A DNA stretch of 64,000 nucleotides from Nageia nagi. Taxonomy: Eukaryota > Pinophyta. Positions 34,551-47,639 of this stretch are shown here, one piece after another. The DNA is taken from NCBI GenBank assembly GCA_050084985.1, contig JBITNC010000001.1, positions 48,422,001-48,486,000 of the forward strand, in the 5' to 3' direction. Both the position numbers and the translations under genes were made by a program. The stretch's first letter is position 1. Each line of letters starts with the position of its first letter. Below the pieces are notes generated by a model, which was given only the letters and a program-made list of their open reading frames with translations, was not told where the DNA came from and searched no databases.

Positions 34551-36149
34551 TTTTTTCGATCTATTAGTTGCGTTGTCGAAGATTTGGAGTCGTTGGATCG
34601 TTCGTGGTCATTATTTAGTGCCTCTATTTTACAAACAAGGAGGACCATGAGATTGAAAGGAAACAGCCTCACACACGTTAGGGACACAACACACTACAAC
34701 CACCTGGTTCAAATTTTGTCTGCAAAGACCATAAAGTACATGGAGAAAACATGAGGAGTTCCAAGCCACCACGTAACGCCAGAACACATGAACCCATAGA
34801 ATGAAGGGCATATTGGGTGATACGTAACGCTAGAAATATTTTGTCAAACACTTCATGCGCTTCTCTTTTTCTAGACTATTTGTTTTGTCAAACATTCATT
34901 TGGGATACCATGGTAGCTCTCATAGAGATTTTTGCTCATTTTGGATTGCCTCCTATTGAGAAGAAGACAATAAAGAGAGAATTCTATTAATCACTATAAT
35001 GTGGATGCTTGGGATACACTTGTTAGTGAGGCCTAGCAAAAGCCCTATTTATGAGGTAGAATCTATATAGGAACAACTGCTTATTGCGTTCCCCACATCT
35101 GCCAAGTATTGAAGACTTTATGTAGAGGCACAAATGGCTACCAATAATGATAATGCAACAAGACAAATATTCAATCCCTGCCTCTTTAATTATCTTCATA
35201 ACTTAATAGAGTTGATATCCTCCCTCATGGAAATAAACTCCAAACAAAAGGTTCTTATTACTACTCTACAAGCCCAAGGTACATGAACTGGAAAATAGAC
35301 TCAAAAACATGGAGACAGTACAGACCCCTCTTGTCGATAAAATCCAACAAATACAACAACTTCACGAATCTATCTTTGAGATCAAAATCAAGCAATATAC
35401 GATCATTTCCTAGCAGAAACAATTTATACAAGCCACTACAAGTTAGCAACAATCAATGTAAAAATAGGTGGATGATTGAACCTCTTGGGTTCAAGTAGCT
35501 AAAGGCAAGAAAACTTCTCCACGTGTAGAACTTGTTGTGAATGCAAAATTTAGAAGAACGGTTGCATCAGTTGAAAGCCTTCAATTTGCGAGTTTTGAGG
35601 ACTACCAAAATCCCAAGACCCTCAAAAAGCTTAGTCTTGATTTTCTTCATGATACACTAGAGTTGCAGAATATCACAATGCAGAAAGCTTGGTTTGCCAG
35701 GATGAATCTCTTATCATCTATTTTCATTTAGCAATAGATCATCTCCAAGCCCTAAGAGCGAAATAGAAATTATTCTCTCTCTCTACTAAGATCTACTTGG
35801 ATGCTGATCTCACTCGCATCCAAGTTGATGAGCTTTAGAAAGCTAGAGCATTGGTAGCAATGCTCAAGAAAGATAACAAATGGGTTGTTATTCGAGATTG
35901 CAAGGCAGTCATCCATGACATTCCCCTTTAGACTAGGTTCACCCCAAACCCCCATAATGACACCAACATGATACCCTTACAGTGCTCATATTTATATTTT
36001 GGAATTGTAACAACATGATTTGGTATTCACTTGGATTAGTCTATGATATCATCCATAATATAGACTTGATTCTTTTATAAAGACACATGAGAGCGTTGTT
36101 AAGGGTCTTCCTTCCTTCACTAGTTATTCTTGGATCTCTACATTTAGGA

Positions 36150-36600
36150 CTTATACACACTTGGGTAGCTATGAGCATGGCTCAAGAGGGGTAGCCTTGT
36201 TGATCAATGATCGCTTGCACCTTAGGATGCGAGTGGAGGGGATTGACACGCATGCACGATATATTTGGTTATCCATCACGAGACCACCACCTCTTAGGAG
36301 ACTCTATATAACAGGTTGTTATTTCCCTCTAATGACCTCACGTTATGCCATCTATGGAGATGGCGAGTCTCCATTCTTGGATCTCTTCCTCAAGATCTCT
36401 AGATATGCAATGCAAAGGGATATCATCTTGGAAGGGGATTTCAATGGTAGGACAAGGAGTCTTTAGATGTAGTATTTTATTGAGCAGGCAGATCCTCTCC
36501 ACCTTAGGGATTTCGAGCAAAATGATGAGCTCCAACGAGCATATGATGATACTATGCCTACATCAGCCTATGGAAGATCTCTTATTGAGCTTGAAGAGAC
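36150..36600 (+). pseudogene. LINE endonuclease-domain fragment
   Basis: The frame from 36161 has GSRGVALLINDRL, ARYIWLSI, a GCYFPL motif and the IILEGDFNGR box, which are landmarks of the APE-type endonuclease of L1 elements (the GDFN motif in particular). A shifted second frame at 36345-36620 overlaps its end. In active LINEs this enzyme nicks the target. Confidence 0.7.
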
Positions 36601-37479
36601 TCATGACCTCATCATTCTGAATGGTATTGCTTGATTTCCCCTCTCTTTGCATCACATATGTTTTCCTCATACAGGTGGGTACAGTGTTATGGACTACATC
36701 CTTTTTAGCCCCCCACTTATCTCCCTATGCTAGACCTTCTGTGTAGCCCCTTGTCTCCTCCTATTTGACCATGCCCACCTGATGCTTTTGCTCATGGACT
36801 CCCCCCCTCACCCTTGTCAACCCATCACCCAACCCCTCACACACCTTGTATAATCATCCATTTTGATTGGACTCTTGCCCCTAATTATAGTTTTGTCCTA
36901 AAATAAAAACTTCCTCACATGCACTCTTTCTCCTCCATCGATGATTAGGCATTTTTCCTTTCCAAGACCCTACACTCCATTGTCATGCAAATTTTTCCTC
37001 ACACCATCCACCCTCCACCTTGCCCCCAACATCTTGGCCATTCCCTAATGAACCAATGGTTCAATGTGGAATGTAAATCTAGCCACTGCCAACTCAAATA
37101 GGCCATCGCCTTTGCAACCCCCCTCATGTCATCCATTCCCTACATCGCTCTTATCGTCAGCTCTTGAGGACCAAGAATTGCCACTTCTTGGCCAAAAGAT
37201 GATAAGAAATCATCTAAACCCTCTATAATGATTCCAAATCTTTCTAGCGCTCTTTCTCACCTAGAATACATCACACTAGCCACATCACCTTACAGGATGG
37301 AACATTTATGCCTCTCATCTCTACATCAATCCCAACCACATCCCTTCACCCATTATCACTTGCCCTTCCTCCTTTGAATTCTTTTCCCCTCCCCTCGTCC
37401 ATAAAGCCATCCTTAAGCTTAGTTCTAGGAAAGCACTGACATTGACAACCTTCAAGCTGAATATCTCAAGCATGCTAGT

Positions 37480-38660
37480 TCCATCTTGCCCCCCTTCCTC
37501 TCCCATCTCTTCAACACCATCATTTGCATTGGCTTCCCCACCCCTTGGACCTTGAACATTATCCACCCCATCCTCAAATCAGGTGACCCTTGTGATCTCA
37601 GCAATTATTGCACCATTATGATTAGACACACTATGCCCAAGCTTTATGCCACCATTCTTGAGGACTACACATCTTAGTTTGTGGATGCTAGAGGCTTCAA
37701 GGCAAGAGGACATGTAGGTTTCCAAAGAGATCATCGCACCATAGACCACATCCTCACTCTTCAAGTGATTATTAAGGAGGTTATGTTCCAGAAGATATTA
37801 GTTTTTAGTTGTTTTGTGGATTTTAGGAAGGCTTTTGATACCATCCCATGTCATAAACTCATGGATAGACTTAGATGATTAGGGATCCCCAAGCTAAGCC
37901 TTATAACCATCTTGATACTATACGAGTCGATTTCAAGGAGGGTGCATATTGTATAAGGTCTATCTGACATGATTCATAGCACCATCAGGGTGAAGCAGGG
38001 TTGTTCGCTTTCTTTGATTCTCTTTGGTCTCTATATTGATGAGTTGGAGTCACTTATACTTGAGATTGCAAGCATCAACACTGGGTGTCTTCTCCACAAC
38101 ACTTATGTTCCCATCCTCCTCTTTTTTGATGATATTGTATTACTCTCACACACAACAAAGGGTCTTTAGCATTTGATGTATACCCTATATTTGTTCAGCA
38201 CTAGATAGGACTTAGTGTTAATATCAATAAAACCAATATTATGATCTTAAACACCTCAAAGGCCATTGTTGATAAGATTCAGATCACTTATAGGGGTAGG
38301 GTTATTGAAATTGACACATATTACACCTACCTAGGGGTGCTCTTCATGGGAACTCAATTCTCTATATGAGTGATAGCCCCACCTAGAGTACGACGAGGAT
38401 ATGAAGCAGTTTTCTCCCTAGAGAGACAATGTGTCCAACTCCATTTCAAGGATATCCCATCCAAGCTCCAGTTCTTCCACACTTTGGTCACTCCCATAGT
38501 GTTATATGGTTATGAGGTTTGGTACCCTAGCTTGAGGAGCTCGTATTGGGCCATAGTTGAGAGGATCTTGGTTGGCACTCTATCTCGCTCTATTCGGATC
38601 AAGAGGTCTATTCCACACCACATTATGTTGGTAGAGTTAGGCTGCCAACTTTTATAGATA
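37480..38660 (+). pseudogene. LINE reverse transcriptase fragment
   Basis: Consecutive frames show NIIHPILKSGDPCDLSNY, then GFQRDHRTIDHI, FVDFRKAFDTIPCHKL, VKQGCSLSLILFGLYIDELE and FFDDIVLLSH. The catalytic YADD is altered to FFDD in the last block. The post-RT tail follows, with VTPIVLYGYEVWYPS. This is a plant L1-type RT in correct order with several stops. The altered catalytic tyrosine and the stops make it inactive. Confidence 0.8.
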
Positions 38661-39474
38661 CATCCCTTGCATTGATGGTTCTTTTTTTCTTCATTTCCAC
38701 ACCTTTTCTTCTATTGGTAGAGATGAGTAACTCCCCTACAGAGCCTTGATGTCATCCATGGACTTGGTAGCTTAGTGATGTTGTTGGTGTTGGTTCCCTG
38801 AGGTATTGTAGCACTTTGGGTTTTCACTAGACCAGTTACCTATACCCCAGGGGGACACACATAGAGACTTGTATGATATGTTGGCTTCGATTAGAGACAT
38901 GATTTTCAAGGCCTATATTCAACGCACTTGGGTTTCCCCTCAACCTCCCCTTATACCCAAGTTGTTGCACTACTCTCATCACTTCCTGAGTCTTGATAAA
39001 GGATTGATTTGACCTCTTAATTAGGTTAGTATACAACTCCCTCTTGGCTTGTGGATGTTTCTAGGTTAGTTTAGAGTGTGCTCCCACCAGCTTCGAATTG
39101 AGACTGATTACCATTTGGCATGTGAGCTTTGAGTCTATTGGTATGCTTGATAAAGCCTGATACTGAGGATCATTTCATATTTTGATGTTTGATTTATTAT
39201 GATATTTGAGGGTGGTATAAATATATTTTTTGAGATGCTCGTAGCTTGATCTTGATATTCTTTTAGTTATCAAACCACTATCGTTTGGCACTCTATCTTA
39301 GAGAGACTTTCCTTCTCAGGAAACATCTATTATCTAACTCTAAACAGCTAATAGGTGTTTACTTGATTACCTCTTTCTTCCCAGTTACCTCAAGAGAGGG
39401 AGTTCATAGGAGGAGGATTGAGGAATCTCCTTAGCCTACTCGATGTACCAAATAGAGGGTGCATGAGGTTGTAC

Positions 39475-39784
39475 TGGATCACGAGCTTCTTTAGCTACAA
39501 CAATGTCGATGCAAACATAGATCAATCGAAGACTGTACATTCAGATAGATCATGAGAGACCTACCCTCTAACCATGTTTGCTTAATATGTTTCTTTGTTC
39601 AACTATATATTTCCTTTTATGGATTAGCCCCTATATTGTTCTTAGTATTTTCATAGTTTGCTTTGAGTGAGGGCTATTGAGCCCCTCATGCTACTTTAGA
39701 CTTGTATACCTTCTAGTCCCATTGATCGATTTTGGTCATCTATGGACATTAATATATATTATTTATTTATTTATTTATTTCTTT
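39475..39784 (+). repeat. LINE 3' UTR end and (TATT)n tail
   Basis: The 3' end shared with the truncated copy at 2050-2316 stops at about 39747. A TATTTATTTATTTATTTATT tract then ends the element at about 39784. Simple-repeat tails are common at LINE 3' ends. Confidence 0.6.
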
Positions 39785-42700
39785 ATTATCCATTGCACTT
39801 TTCCAAGAGGCTGACCTTAATAGGTGATAATAGGGGACCATTAAACATTAATACTAGAAATGGAGGCTCTTGCCTGATCATCAAAACCTTTCCAAGAGAG
39901 CCATGGCTTGATGGCTTCCCAAGATTTCCAAATACTCTTGATGACAAAAGAGCATAAGATTTAAATGGAAGTTAGGGTAGTAAGAACAATTTGCAAGTTA
40001 ATATCTTGCTAAACTTTCTTACCTTAAGGTAAAGAATTAGAGAGGCAATGTTTGATATAGATTTTCCATGCCTCTTATTAAAGCTTGAATAATCCACTTA
40101 GCACATAAGGCAAAGCCCTTATTTTGGCAATAAAATAATCCCATGACACTATAGTATTTAGGAAGACAAAAAATATCCAAGGAAACTCTATGGAAGCCTC
40201 TTGTGACAATATCTCTAGCCCATAAAAAGTCACTTAGAAGCTTCTCTAGCTTATTGCAATACAATTTGGAACAACATGAGAAGAAGCTAGAACTTTGGAA
40301 GAAATTTGGTACTTCCTAGCCAAAGAAAACTTATAAGATCAATAAATCAAATTCTTCTCCACCTTTTGAAAAACATACTACCAAAGTTGAGTCAACTATC
40401 CTTGAAAAGCAAAGGGGATGCCCAAGAATTCTAAAACTTCACTAGGTTGAATCCAACTCCATTGAGTTGTTGAGTATGATGCAGTGGTGTTGTTATTGTT
40501 GTCAACACGATGAGATCAGTAAGCATATGGTTTACATGGTTTCACATGTCAAAGAAATGAAATCAAAAATATTTGCAAAGTTGTCAGACGCAAAAATGAC
40601 AAAGGGACCAAAAGTTGTCATGAGGTACCAAAAGTTGTCATGAGGGCCAAATTGCAAATGGAAGGTGACGGACAACCAAAGATGGCTTGGATAAGTTGTT
40701 GGATTGATAACAAACTTGTGTGCAGTGTTGGAATGGTCAAATTTCATGTTGGTTCTTTTTTGGGCACACTTATGGATTTTTGAACAGTAAAAAATTTGGG
40801 TGAAATTGGCTTCGTGCAAGTCAAATTGCGAGTAAACATTGTTGATTTAGAAGCTGAAATTGAAATAATATATATTAATATATACCAAAAAGATGTACAA
40901 ATTTCATAGAAAGATGATGGCCAAGGCAAAAATGGTGCAAGCTGCAAAATGCCACTTCGTAACTTTTTATAGTTTTGAGAATAAATTTTTGGCCAAGTCA
41001 TGGAAATAGTTGGATGGTTGTTTCGGGATCTTAAAGTCTTCAAATTTATAATTTAAAAGTTTGCACATTAATAAATTGATGATATGAACAACTTTATCTT
41101 TTGAATCACTCGGTTTGAGGTCCCAAAGTGTGAGAATCTATAATTTACACAAAACTAAGCATGTGAATTGTTTGACAAAATACCAGTGAACTATTTGTCA
41201 AAGGCCACTTTGCAAGATGTGATATGATAAAAATATGAGTATTTAGACCTTAAAATTTGTATAGAGTGTATTTGGGTATATTTAGTATATGTGGTCCAAA
41301 TTTCATATCAAGAAGGCAACCGATATGAAAATGGTACAGGTTACAAAATGCCACTTAGTAACTTTTTGCAGTTTGGTGCACTTTTTGGGACAGCAAAGAA
41401 AAAGAGGAATTCCATGAGTTTGATTTGAGATATTTGTTTTTTGGTTGTATATTTGTAATCAACGTGAAAAATATCACAACTTTGGTTTTTGGTTCATCTC
41501 AATTCGAGGTCTAGAAGTTAATGAACTAGGATGCCTGATAAGTGTTTGATGAAATGACAGGACATAAATTTTTGCTAAGTGTTGAGCCCAGTTTTGGTAG
41601 TGAAATGTTTGAAAAAATGCTTATTATGATTTTTGAAAATATGTTGTTATTTCTTGTTAAAATATATTACACTCCCAATTAAGTTTGGAGAGTCTTAGTG
41701 ATATAAAATATAAATACGAGCTTTTAGAGATGATTGAGCATCTATGCAGAAATCGTAATACCATTTCGTGCCATATGGTCTTGGAACATGCATTTTTAGT
41801 GCAATCAATTTGAAGTCTTGGCCCATTCCATTCCTTCCTAGACAACCAAAACATTGTATAAAATATACCTACTTTGGACAAAATCAATTTTCTCATATCA
41901 AACAATCAAGGCTAGTAAGGGTCTAAGCTTTAAGGCTAAAGCATTGGCAATAATCTTGTAACTCATATTCAAAATAGTGATGGACCTATAATTGGTAATA
42001 ACCTCAAGGTCCCTAGACTTGGGAATGAATTCAACATTACCTTTGTTAATGAGGGATCCTAATGAGCCACAACTCATGCCTTCATAATACACTTTGATCA
42101 AGTTAAACCCAACATATCCAAAAACTCCTTATAAAACTTACATGGAAAACGATCCAAGCTAGGGGCTTCATCATTAGCCATATGAGATAGAGCTTGTTTT
42201 AGATATTCAAGAGAGAGGTGCTTATCACTAAATTCAACTTGAGTTAGGAGAGAGCTCACACCTGATAAAAAAAAAACATTCCTCTAAAGCTCATTGACAA
42301 GCCTTAGTAAGTAATTGAGAAGTAAAGACCTTCTAATAGTGAATAACAAAATATTTGATAATCTTTGGAAGAGAGGTGAATTGAACCTCTTCTATTTGAA
42401 TAGATTGAAATTGAGAGTATTGAGCAGGTGTTTGAATCCTTTTGAAGAGTTATTTGGATACTCTATCTCCTAACTTGATCTAATGCATACAAACTTGGAG
42501 CTAGGCTCCTTTAGCTTCATAAATCTCATATTTTTTAAGCTCATGTATCAAAGAGGTCATTTGAGATTGTAATATAGGATTTAAGGAGAGGATTTGATAT
42601 GAATACAAGCTTTAGCAAGCTCATCTTTGAGAGTGCAATTTGCTTATTTTTTACACTTTGTAACCTCAACTTCTAAAGTTTCAACAACTTGGTTATGCAA

Positions 42701-43200
42701 AGAATTATAGAGTTCCACCAATCGAATCCATCCTGAATGGCATGAAGGTATTGAAACTAGATTCCAAATTCTACAAATATGAGCACACATAACATGATTA
42801 TGAAGGAAGACAAAATTTAAATAGAATTGAGAGGAGAAGGAACAAATTCTAGAATTTTGCCATTCTATAAAAAAATAATAGGAACATGATCAGAAAGAGT
42901 GGTATTGGAAATGGTATACACATGAGGTAAAGTTGACTAAATCCATAAAAAATTAAAAGAATCACACTCTAAAATCATAGCTCTATCCAACCTCTCAAGG
43001 ACTCTATAAGCATCATTATAGAAATTATAACAAGTAAACCATAACTCATGAGGAAAATTAGCCAGAGATAAACAAGAGTTAGGGTTAAATAATATATGAG
43101 TATTTCTAATAGAAGAATTAATATGTATAATAAAATTCCCAAGATTATTTTGATTTCTTGGTCTATAAATTCATGGATCAAGTTATAATTACAATATCTT
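39785..43200 (-). mobile_element. Minus-strand LINE, main part, interrupted twice
   Basis: From right to left on the minus strand: endonuclease end near 43180-42900 (ELWFTC, LERLDRAMI); linker with APSLDRFPCKFYKEF near 42170; RT with LINKGNVEFIPKSRD and ITILNMSYKIIANALAL (42101-41898); RYILYNVLVV..EGMEWAKTSN (41890-41800). An unrelated insertion occupies about 40465-41655. The RT tail EVLEFLGIPFAFQG, EKLLSDFLWARDI and GLFYCQNKGFALCAKWIIQA then follows (40450-40037). The plus-strand LINE splits it again, and the zinc-binding tail is at 34550-33220. All frames are broken. Confidence 0.72.
40465..41655. repeat. AT-rich insertion with an internal duplication
   Basis: This block interrupts the minus-strand LINE between its RT core and RT tail. 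It contains two diverged direct copies of about 150 bases, one near 40870-41000 and one near 41280-41420. Both have CAAATTTCATA, AAAATGGTnCAnGnTnCAAAATGCCACTT and GTAACTTTTT. It has no recognised coding potential. Edges are approximate. Confidence 0.5.
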
Positions 43201-43419
43201 TATTAATTTGCTTGATGCTTTTGTAAAGTGGTTAAATAAGGAGAAAATGAGTTTCATCTTCTATGGTATTTAGATTACAAAGCTTACAAGTCCTTTTATC
43301 TAACAACTTGATTAAGTTGATATCCTATATTATTTGTTGTGTAGTATATGTAATATTTTTATTATTTTTTTTTTATAACAAGTTGATTAAGTTGTTATCA
43401 TGTTCTAAGTTTGTATTCA

Positions 43420-43567
43420 CTTGTTGGAGTTAAACTGTTTTTACATTGTAATGGGACAAAATAGTATAATAACATTCTACACTATGATGCTTAAAAAAAC
43501 CATCTTAGGGTGTAGAATAGCTAAGTACTTTTTTATCCTATTACAACATAAAAGTAGGCTAACATTT
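43420..43567. mobile_element. Foldback MITE with 10-bp target duplication
   Basis: A 148-bp insertion in the 5' LTR is absent from the 3' LTR. It is flanked by TTTGTATTCA on both sides (43410-43419 and 43568-43577). Its two halves are inverted: ACATTGTAATGGGACAAAA pairs with TTTTTATCCTATTACAACA, and ACATTCTACACTATGATG with CATCTTAGGGTGTAGAAT. Nearly the whole element folds into one hairpin. A 9-11 bp duplication is typical of Mutator-type elements. Confidence 0.72.
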
Positions 43568-43633
43568 TTTGTATTCATCTATTTATATGAAATACTATAA
43601 TAAGTTTGTGTTATGCTTCAATATTTTCTAATA

Positions 43634-43648
43634 TGGTATTAGAATGAG
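43634..43648 (+). other. Decayed primer binding site
   Basis: TGGTATTAGAATGAG directly after the left LTR resembles TGGTATCAGAGC, the usual copia-type site complementary to initiator methionine tRNA. Confidence 0.5.
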
Positions 43649-43772
43649 TGAGCAAATCATGAGCTGGTGAGGTTGTGCTCCAACTTGATTATGTGGAGAT
43701 ACTAATTCCTATTTCTCTATTGTAATAATAAATAGGTGTATAATATATATTATATTATATAATAATACTGAG

Positions 43773-43800
43773 AAAAGAGAGAGAGAGAGAGAGAGAGAGG
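43773..43800. repeat. (GA)n microsatellite
   Basis: About 12 uninterrupted GA dinucleotides inside the small LTR element. Confidence 0.9.
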
Positions 43801-45839
43801 ATGAAAGAGAAAAGAGAAATGAAAAAATTTTTAGCTTTGAAGCATTGGTGGTCATGGTGCATGGATTCATCAATTACCATGATCAGTACATTCAAACATT
43901 ACCTAAAGGAGATTACAAGTATTTATCTTCATAACAAGTATCATTGTGATCCCCGATGGACTTATCTTACTATGATATCACAATTTCTTAAGGAGTGATG
44001 TATTTTTTTCTAAAGAAGTTATTCCTGACATGTACAAAATGGAGAAAGCGAAGTGGAGCCACATGAATGACTACTGCAAATCTGATAGCCAACTATCATG
44101 ATCCCATGCTTGGTATCAATTGTTGTATTTTGTAGCATAAGTATTCTCCATAAATATGTGTGCATAGTGGCTACTATAATGTGCTTATCTCTCATTAGAC
44201 TTAGATCTTATCATTTTCTTATTTGGTTGTGATTTGTTGTGAGACTTATCAACCATATGTACTCTAGAACATAATGCTTTTAAGGCATCAAGCATGATGT
44301 GATCTATTGTAGTTTTTGTTATGATATGCAAGCACATTATATTGGATTTATTATTGTTTCATACATGAATCCATTTTGCTTTTGTCTAATCAACTACCAT
44401 ATCTTTAATATTGTTGTTCACAAAAATTAAATGACCTTTGAGTTATGGTATGACTATTGTACATGTAGTACAAGGTCACATTTGCATGGACACAACTCAA
44501 AAGCCATTTAATTCTAGTGTTGTTGTTTTGAAGCCTACATGATAAGGTAAGGAGGCACATGTTGTATGAATATTGTGTATGAAATACGCAATTCTCTTTG
44601 TGAAGAATGTAATCTGGAAATTATTCATGTTGAGAGTGCTAAGTCTACATGAGTGGAGAAGGCATGAGTTTGGAGCTATGAAAGTTATTTTCAACATGGG
44701 TTATGTCCTTCTAGTATGGATTTGATACTTTTTTTACCCATCTTGATTATTTACTATCCTGCTCATAGTCGAGATTTATGCTACAACATGCCTTGATATG
44801 CTCCATATTGCACCAATCCAATTATCAAATAGCACTATATGTTTGGATTTTGTATTTTACTATTAAGAATTTTATTAATAATAATTAAATATTACCACTA
44901 ATAATTTTATATGTGCCCATGTTTAGTTATTATCAGTAATTGTGTTAATCTTTTACCTTCTTAGTGGTGCCAAAAATATTAAGTTGTCATGAAAGTGGAC
45001 AATTTTTCAAGCCAAATTTTTCAATAGCTTGAATAATGAAGTTTTTCAGGTTACCATAAGCTTGTAAAGAAGGTTGAAAGAAGACTACCAAAAGTTTGCT
45101 TATTGAGAAGGTTGGATTAGTTGGTCCCAACCATTATTTGTTTGGTGACATAATATAATAGTTTGTTATGATCTCATGCTATTGGATGGTCATCAAGACA
45201 TAATAGTTTTCTTTGATTTATATGTTGTTGGATGGTTGTGTCATTATTTGATAAGTGTTTATGATTGGATGTGTGTGTTCCCAATCATAATGGTTGAAAA
45301 TAGATGTGCTTTTCCTTGTTTACACCTTGTAGTTTAGTTATGGATAAATGTCTTAGTCCCTATCCTTTCTTGGTTGTGACAATGCCCAATCATTGTTATA
45401 GAAGTTACTCTTAAGATGGGGAGGTATGGAATTCAAAACTTACCTTTTTGTTAATTGGATATGATGGTAAATGCCTAAGTGATTACCATATGAAGTATGA
45501 AGGATGGTAAATACCAAGACATTATCACATGAGGATTGAAGTTCAAGGAGTCTTTTATCTTTCAATATGGTTTCAAGATTAGTGAACCCATTATCACTGA
45601 GAAATAAAGATGTTGATGTAATCAAAAATCTAGGTATTTATCATTAAGGGAAGGGGTGTTAGAGATATTGTGTGTAATATATTATTGGTTTTGTAGTATA
45701 CATGGGATTTTGGTTATTGTTTTGTTATAACAATTTGATTAAGTTGTTATGTTATTCTAAGTTGGTATTCACCTATTTATATGGAATAATATAATAAGTT
45801 TGTGTATTGTGTTACAATATTTTCCAATATTGTGAAATG

Positions 45840-46420
45840 GAAAGTAGGTTGATGAATGATTTGTGACCTTAAAGGATAAATTTTGAGGTTTTGAAGTGTT
45901 TAATGATATTTAAAGGTGATTAGATTATATTTTTGTTATGTACCAAGATATAGATATAGTGCATGTTAAATTGAGTGTATCCATTTGGAATATATATAAT
46001 TCTCCTTGCATTGAATATATAATATATTATGTTGTTCAATTATCATCTTCTATGTTATTTAATAATTGTGTGTCGACCTTCTTAGGATATGGATCATCCC
46101 CTCCTCTCAAATAGCTATAAATAGGTGTAGACTTATGTCAATAAGCAAGCAATGAGATCATTTGTAATGTTTGGACTCATGGAGTAACTTTGTAGAGTGG
46201 CTTCCTTCTAAAAGGCACATATTATGATGTTTCCCTACCTTAAAGGTTCATAATAAAGGAGGATATCATTTTTCTCTTTTATTATTTGATATACTTAGTT
46301 ATTCTTCAATTGATACTATATGATGATATTATGCTTCTATTTCTCTTCATTTCTATTATTTTGATATAATTAGGATATTATTCTATTATTTTATTATTGG
46401 GATCATAACAAGTTTTGAAT
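45840..46420 (+). repeat. LTR-like remnant with TATA box
   Basis: AGCTATAAATAGGTGTAGAC near 46115 lies in a promoter-like context. A GGGATCATAACAAG stretch near 46400 resembles a decayed primer binding site. Second LTR and edges were not found. Confidence 0.3.
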
Positions 46421-46562
46421 TATAAAATATTAGATTCAACTTGCGAATTTGGTTGAGGGTGAGTTTAGCTCAAGAGCTAAATAACCCATGTTCTTAAATA
46501 AGATTTTAAAACATCCAACTTTTTGAGGGAATATTTTAAAAGGATTTCTACAAATATTTTGT

Positions 46563-47630
46563 CTTATTATGAGGCTCTTCACACATGTGAGTTAATTCCT
46601 TTGTAACTCTTTAAGAGGAAGCTTAGGTGACCTTATGTTTTACACTCATGCATCCTTCTGTATTGTTAGGTAACAACATTTAAAATGAGAGTTGCTCATG
46701 TAACATTCTTCTCACCTCTATATGTAGAGGTGCTTCTCATTCATATTTAATAATATAACATAGGGTAGTATTATAATGTTAATTTAGTGTAGCAATTAGA
46801 TTACAGTGCAATTCTCTCTTGTTGCACTTATGTAATACTTTTTAGGGTTTATCATCTTCATTAATTATGAGGGGTTTTGCTTTATTTTTTTACTTACAAC
46901 TTTGTTTATGAGATGAGATTTATTTACCATATTTGTAACATGGTATCAATGCAAGTTAGTAATATTTTGTTTGATAAGTTTGGAGAGCAAAGCTCTCTTG
47001 TTGAAGGAATAATAAAAATGATAAAATATATTTTTTATTTTGAAAAAAGATCTTAAATATGGAGGTTCAATTTCATCATTTGTAACACCACCATAGGTTT
47101 TAAAGAGTTATAATTTTATAATTTCTATATTAGAAATATCGATCATAAAAAAAAAATTAATCCCATGAGCAAAGTTGGAGGAAAATACCATTAACCAAAA
47201 TATGATGAGTTTCACCATCATAAGAAGAGAAGTCAAGTATGGAGAAGGTTTTAAGATACCATTCCCACCAACTTAACCTTCATTACATAAATCATAAATG
47301 AAAGAGGCACCAAAATAAAAGTGCATTCACCATCAAAATGAGATATTATTTTTTAAGGGGAGTGTGAGAAATAATAATAACACTACAATCTAATAAATAC
47401 ATTAAACTAGCATTATAATATTATTTTATGTTATCCCATTGAAGAATAAAGGAGAAACACCTTTACATATAGAAGTGAGAAGGGGAGTTGCACCATCTCT
47501 AATATTACCACTTTGCATTAAAGAATGATACATAAGTGTGACACATAAGACCACTTAAGATTTATTTTGAAGAGAAGTTATAAATTACTCATCTTTACAT
47601 GTGTGAGGAATCTCATAAGAGGAAAAAATA
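46563..47630. repeat. Inverted repeat of an LTR-like segment
   Basis: About 240 bases at 46563-46802 match the reverse complement of 47380-47627. Paired words are CACACATGTGAG / CACACATGTAAAG, CTTATGTtTtACAC, CACCTCTATATGTAGAGGTG / CACTTCTATATGTAAAGGTG, and ATTATAATGTTAATTTAGTG. TGGTATCAATGC (46941-46952) looks like a primer binding site. TTAAGGGGAG followed by TGTGAGAAAT near 47355-47372 looks like a purine tract plus LTR start. These are probably two LTR copies in opposite orientation. Confidence 0.5.
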
Positions 47631-47639
47631 CTTGTTGAA

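Larger units (their letters stand above)
34551..39784 (+). mobile_element. Plus-strand LINE (L1-type), degenerate, inserted in a minus-strand LINE
   Basis: The order is as in plant L1 elements. About 34.9-35.9 kb is a poorly readable first-ORF or leader region. Then come endonuclease (36150-36600), RT (37480-38340), RT tail (38367-38660), 3' UTR (38660-39750) and a (TATT)n tail at 39758-39784. Stops and shifts are frequent. The left edge is uncertain by several hundred bases and no target duplication was identified. The 3' UTR is also found at 2050-2316. Confidence 0.7.
43319..45830 (+). mobile_element. Small decayed LTR retrotransposon
   Basis: Two direct repeats, at about 43319-43632 and 45657-45830, share ATAACAAgTTGATTAAGTTGTT, TTCTAAGTT, TATTCACC and TATAATAAGTTTGTGT. 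The left copy is followed by TGGTATTAGAATGAG, a decayed primer binding site for initiator tRNA-Met. The right copy is preceded by the purine tract AAGGGAAGGGG. The 2-kb interior has no gag or pol that I can recognise, so the element looks non-autonomous or very decayed. Confidence 0.6.
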
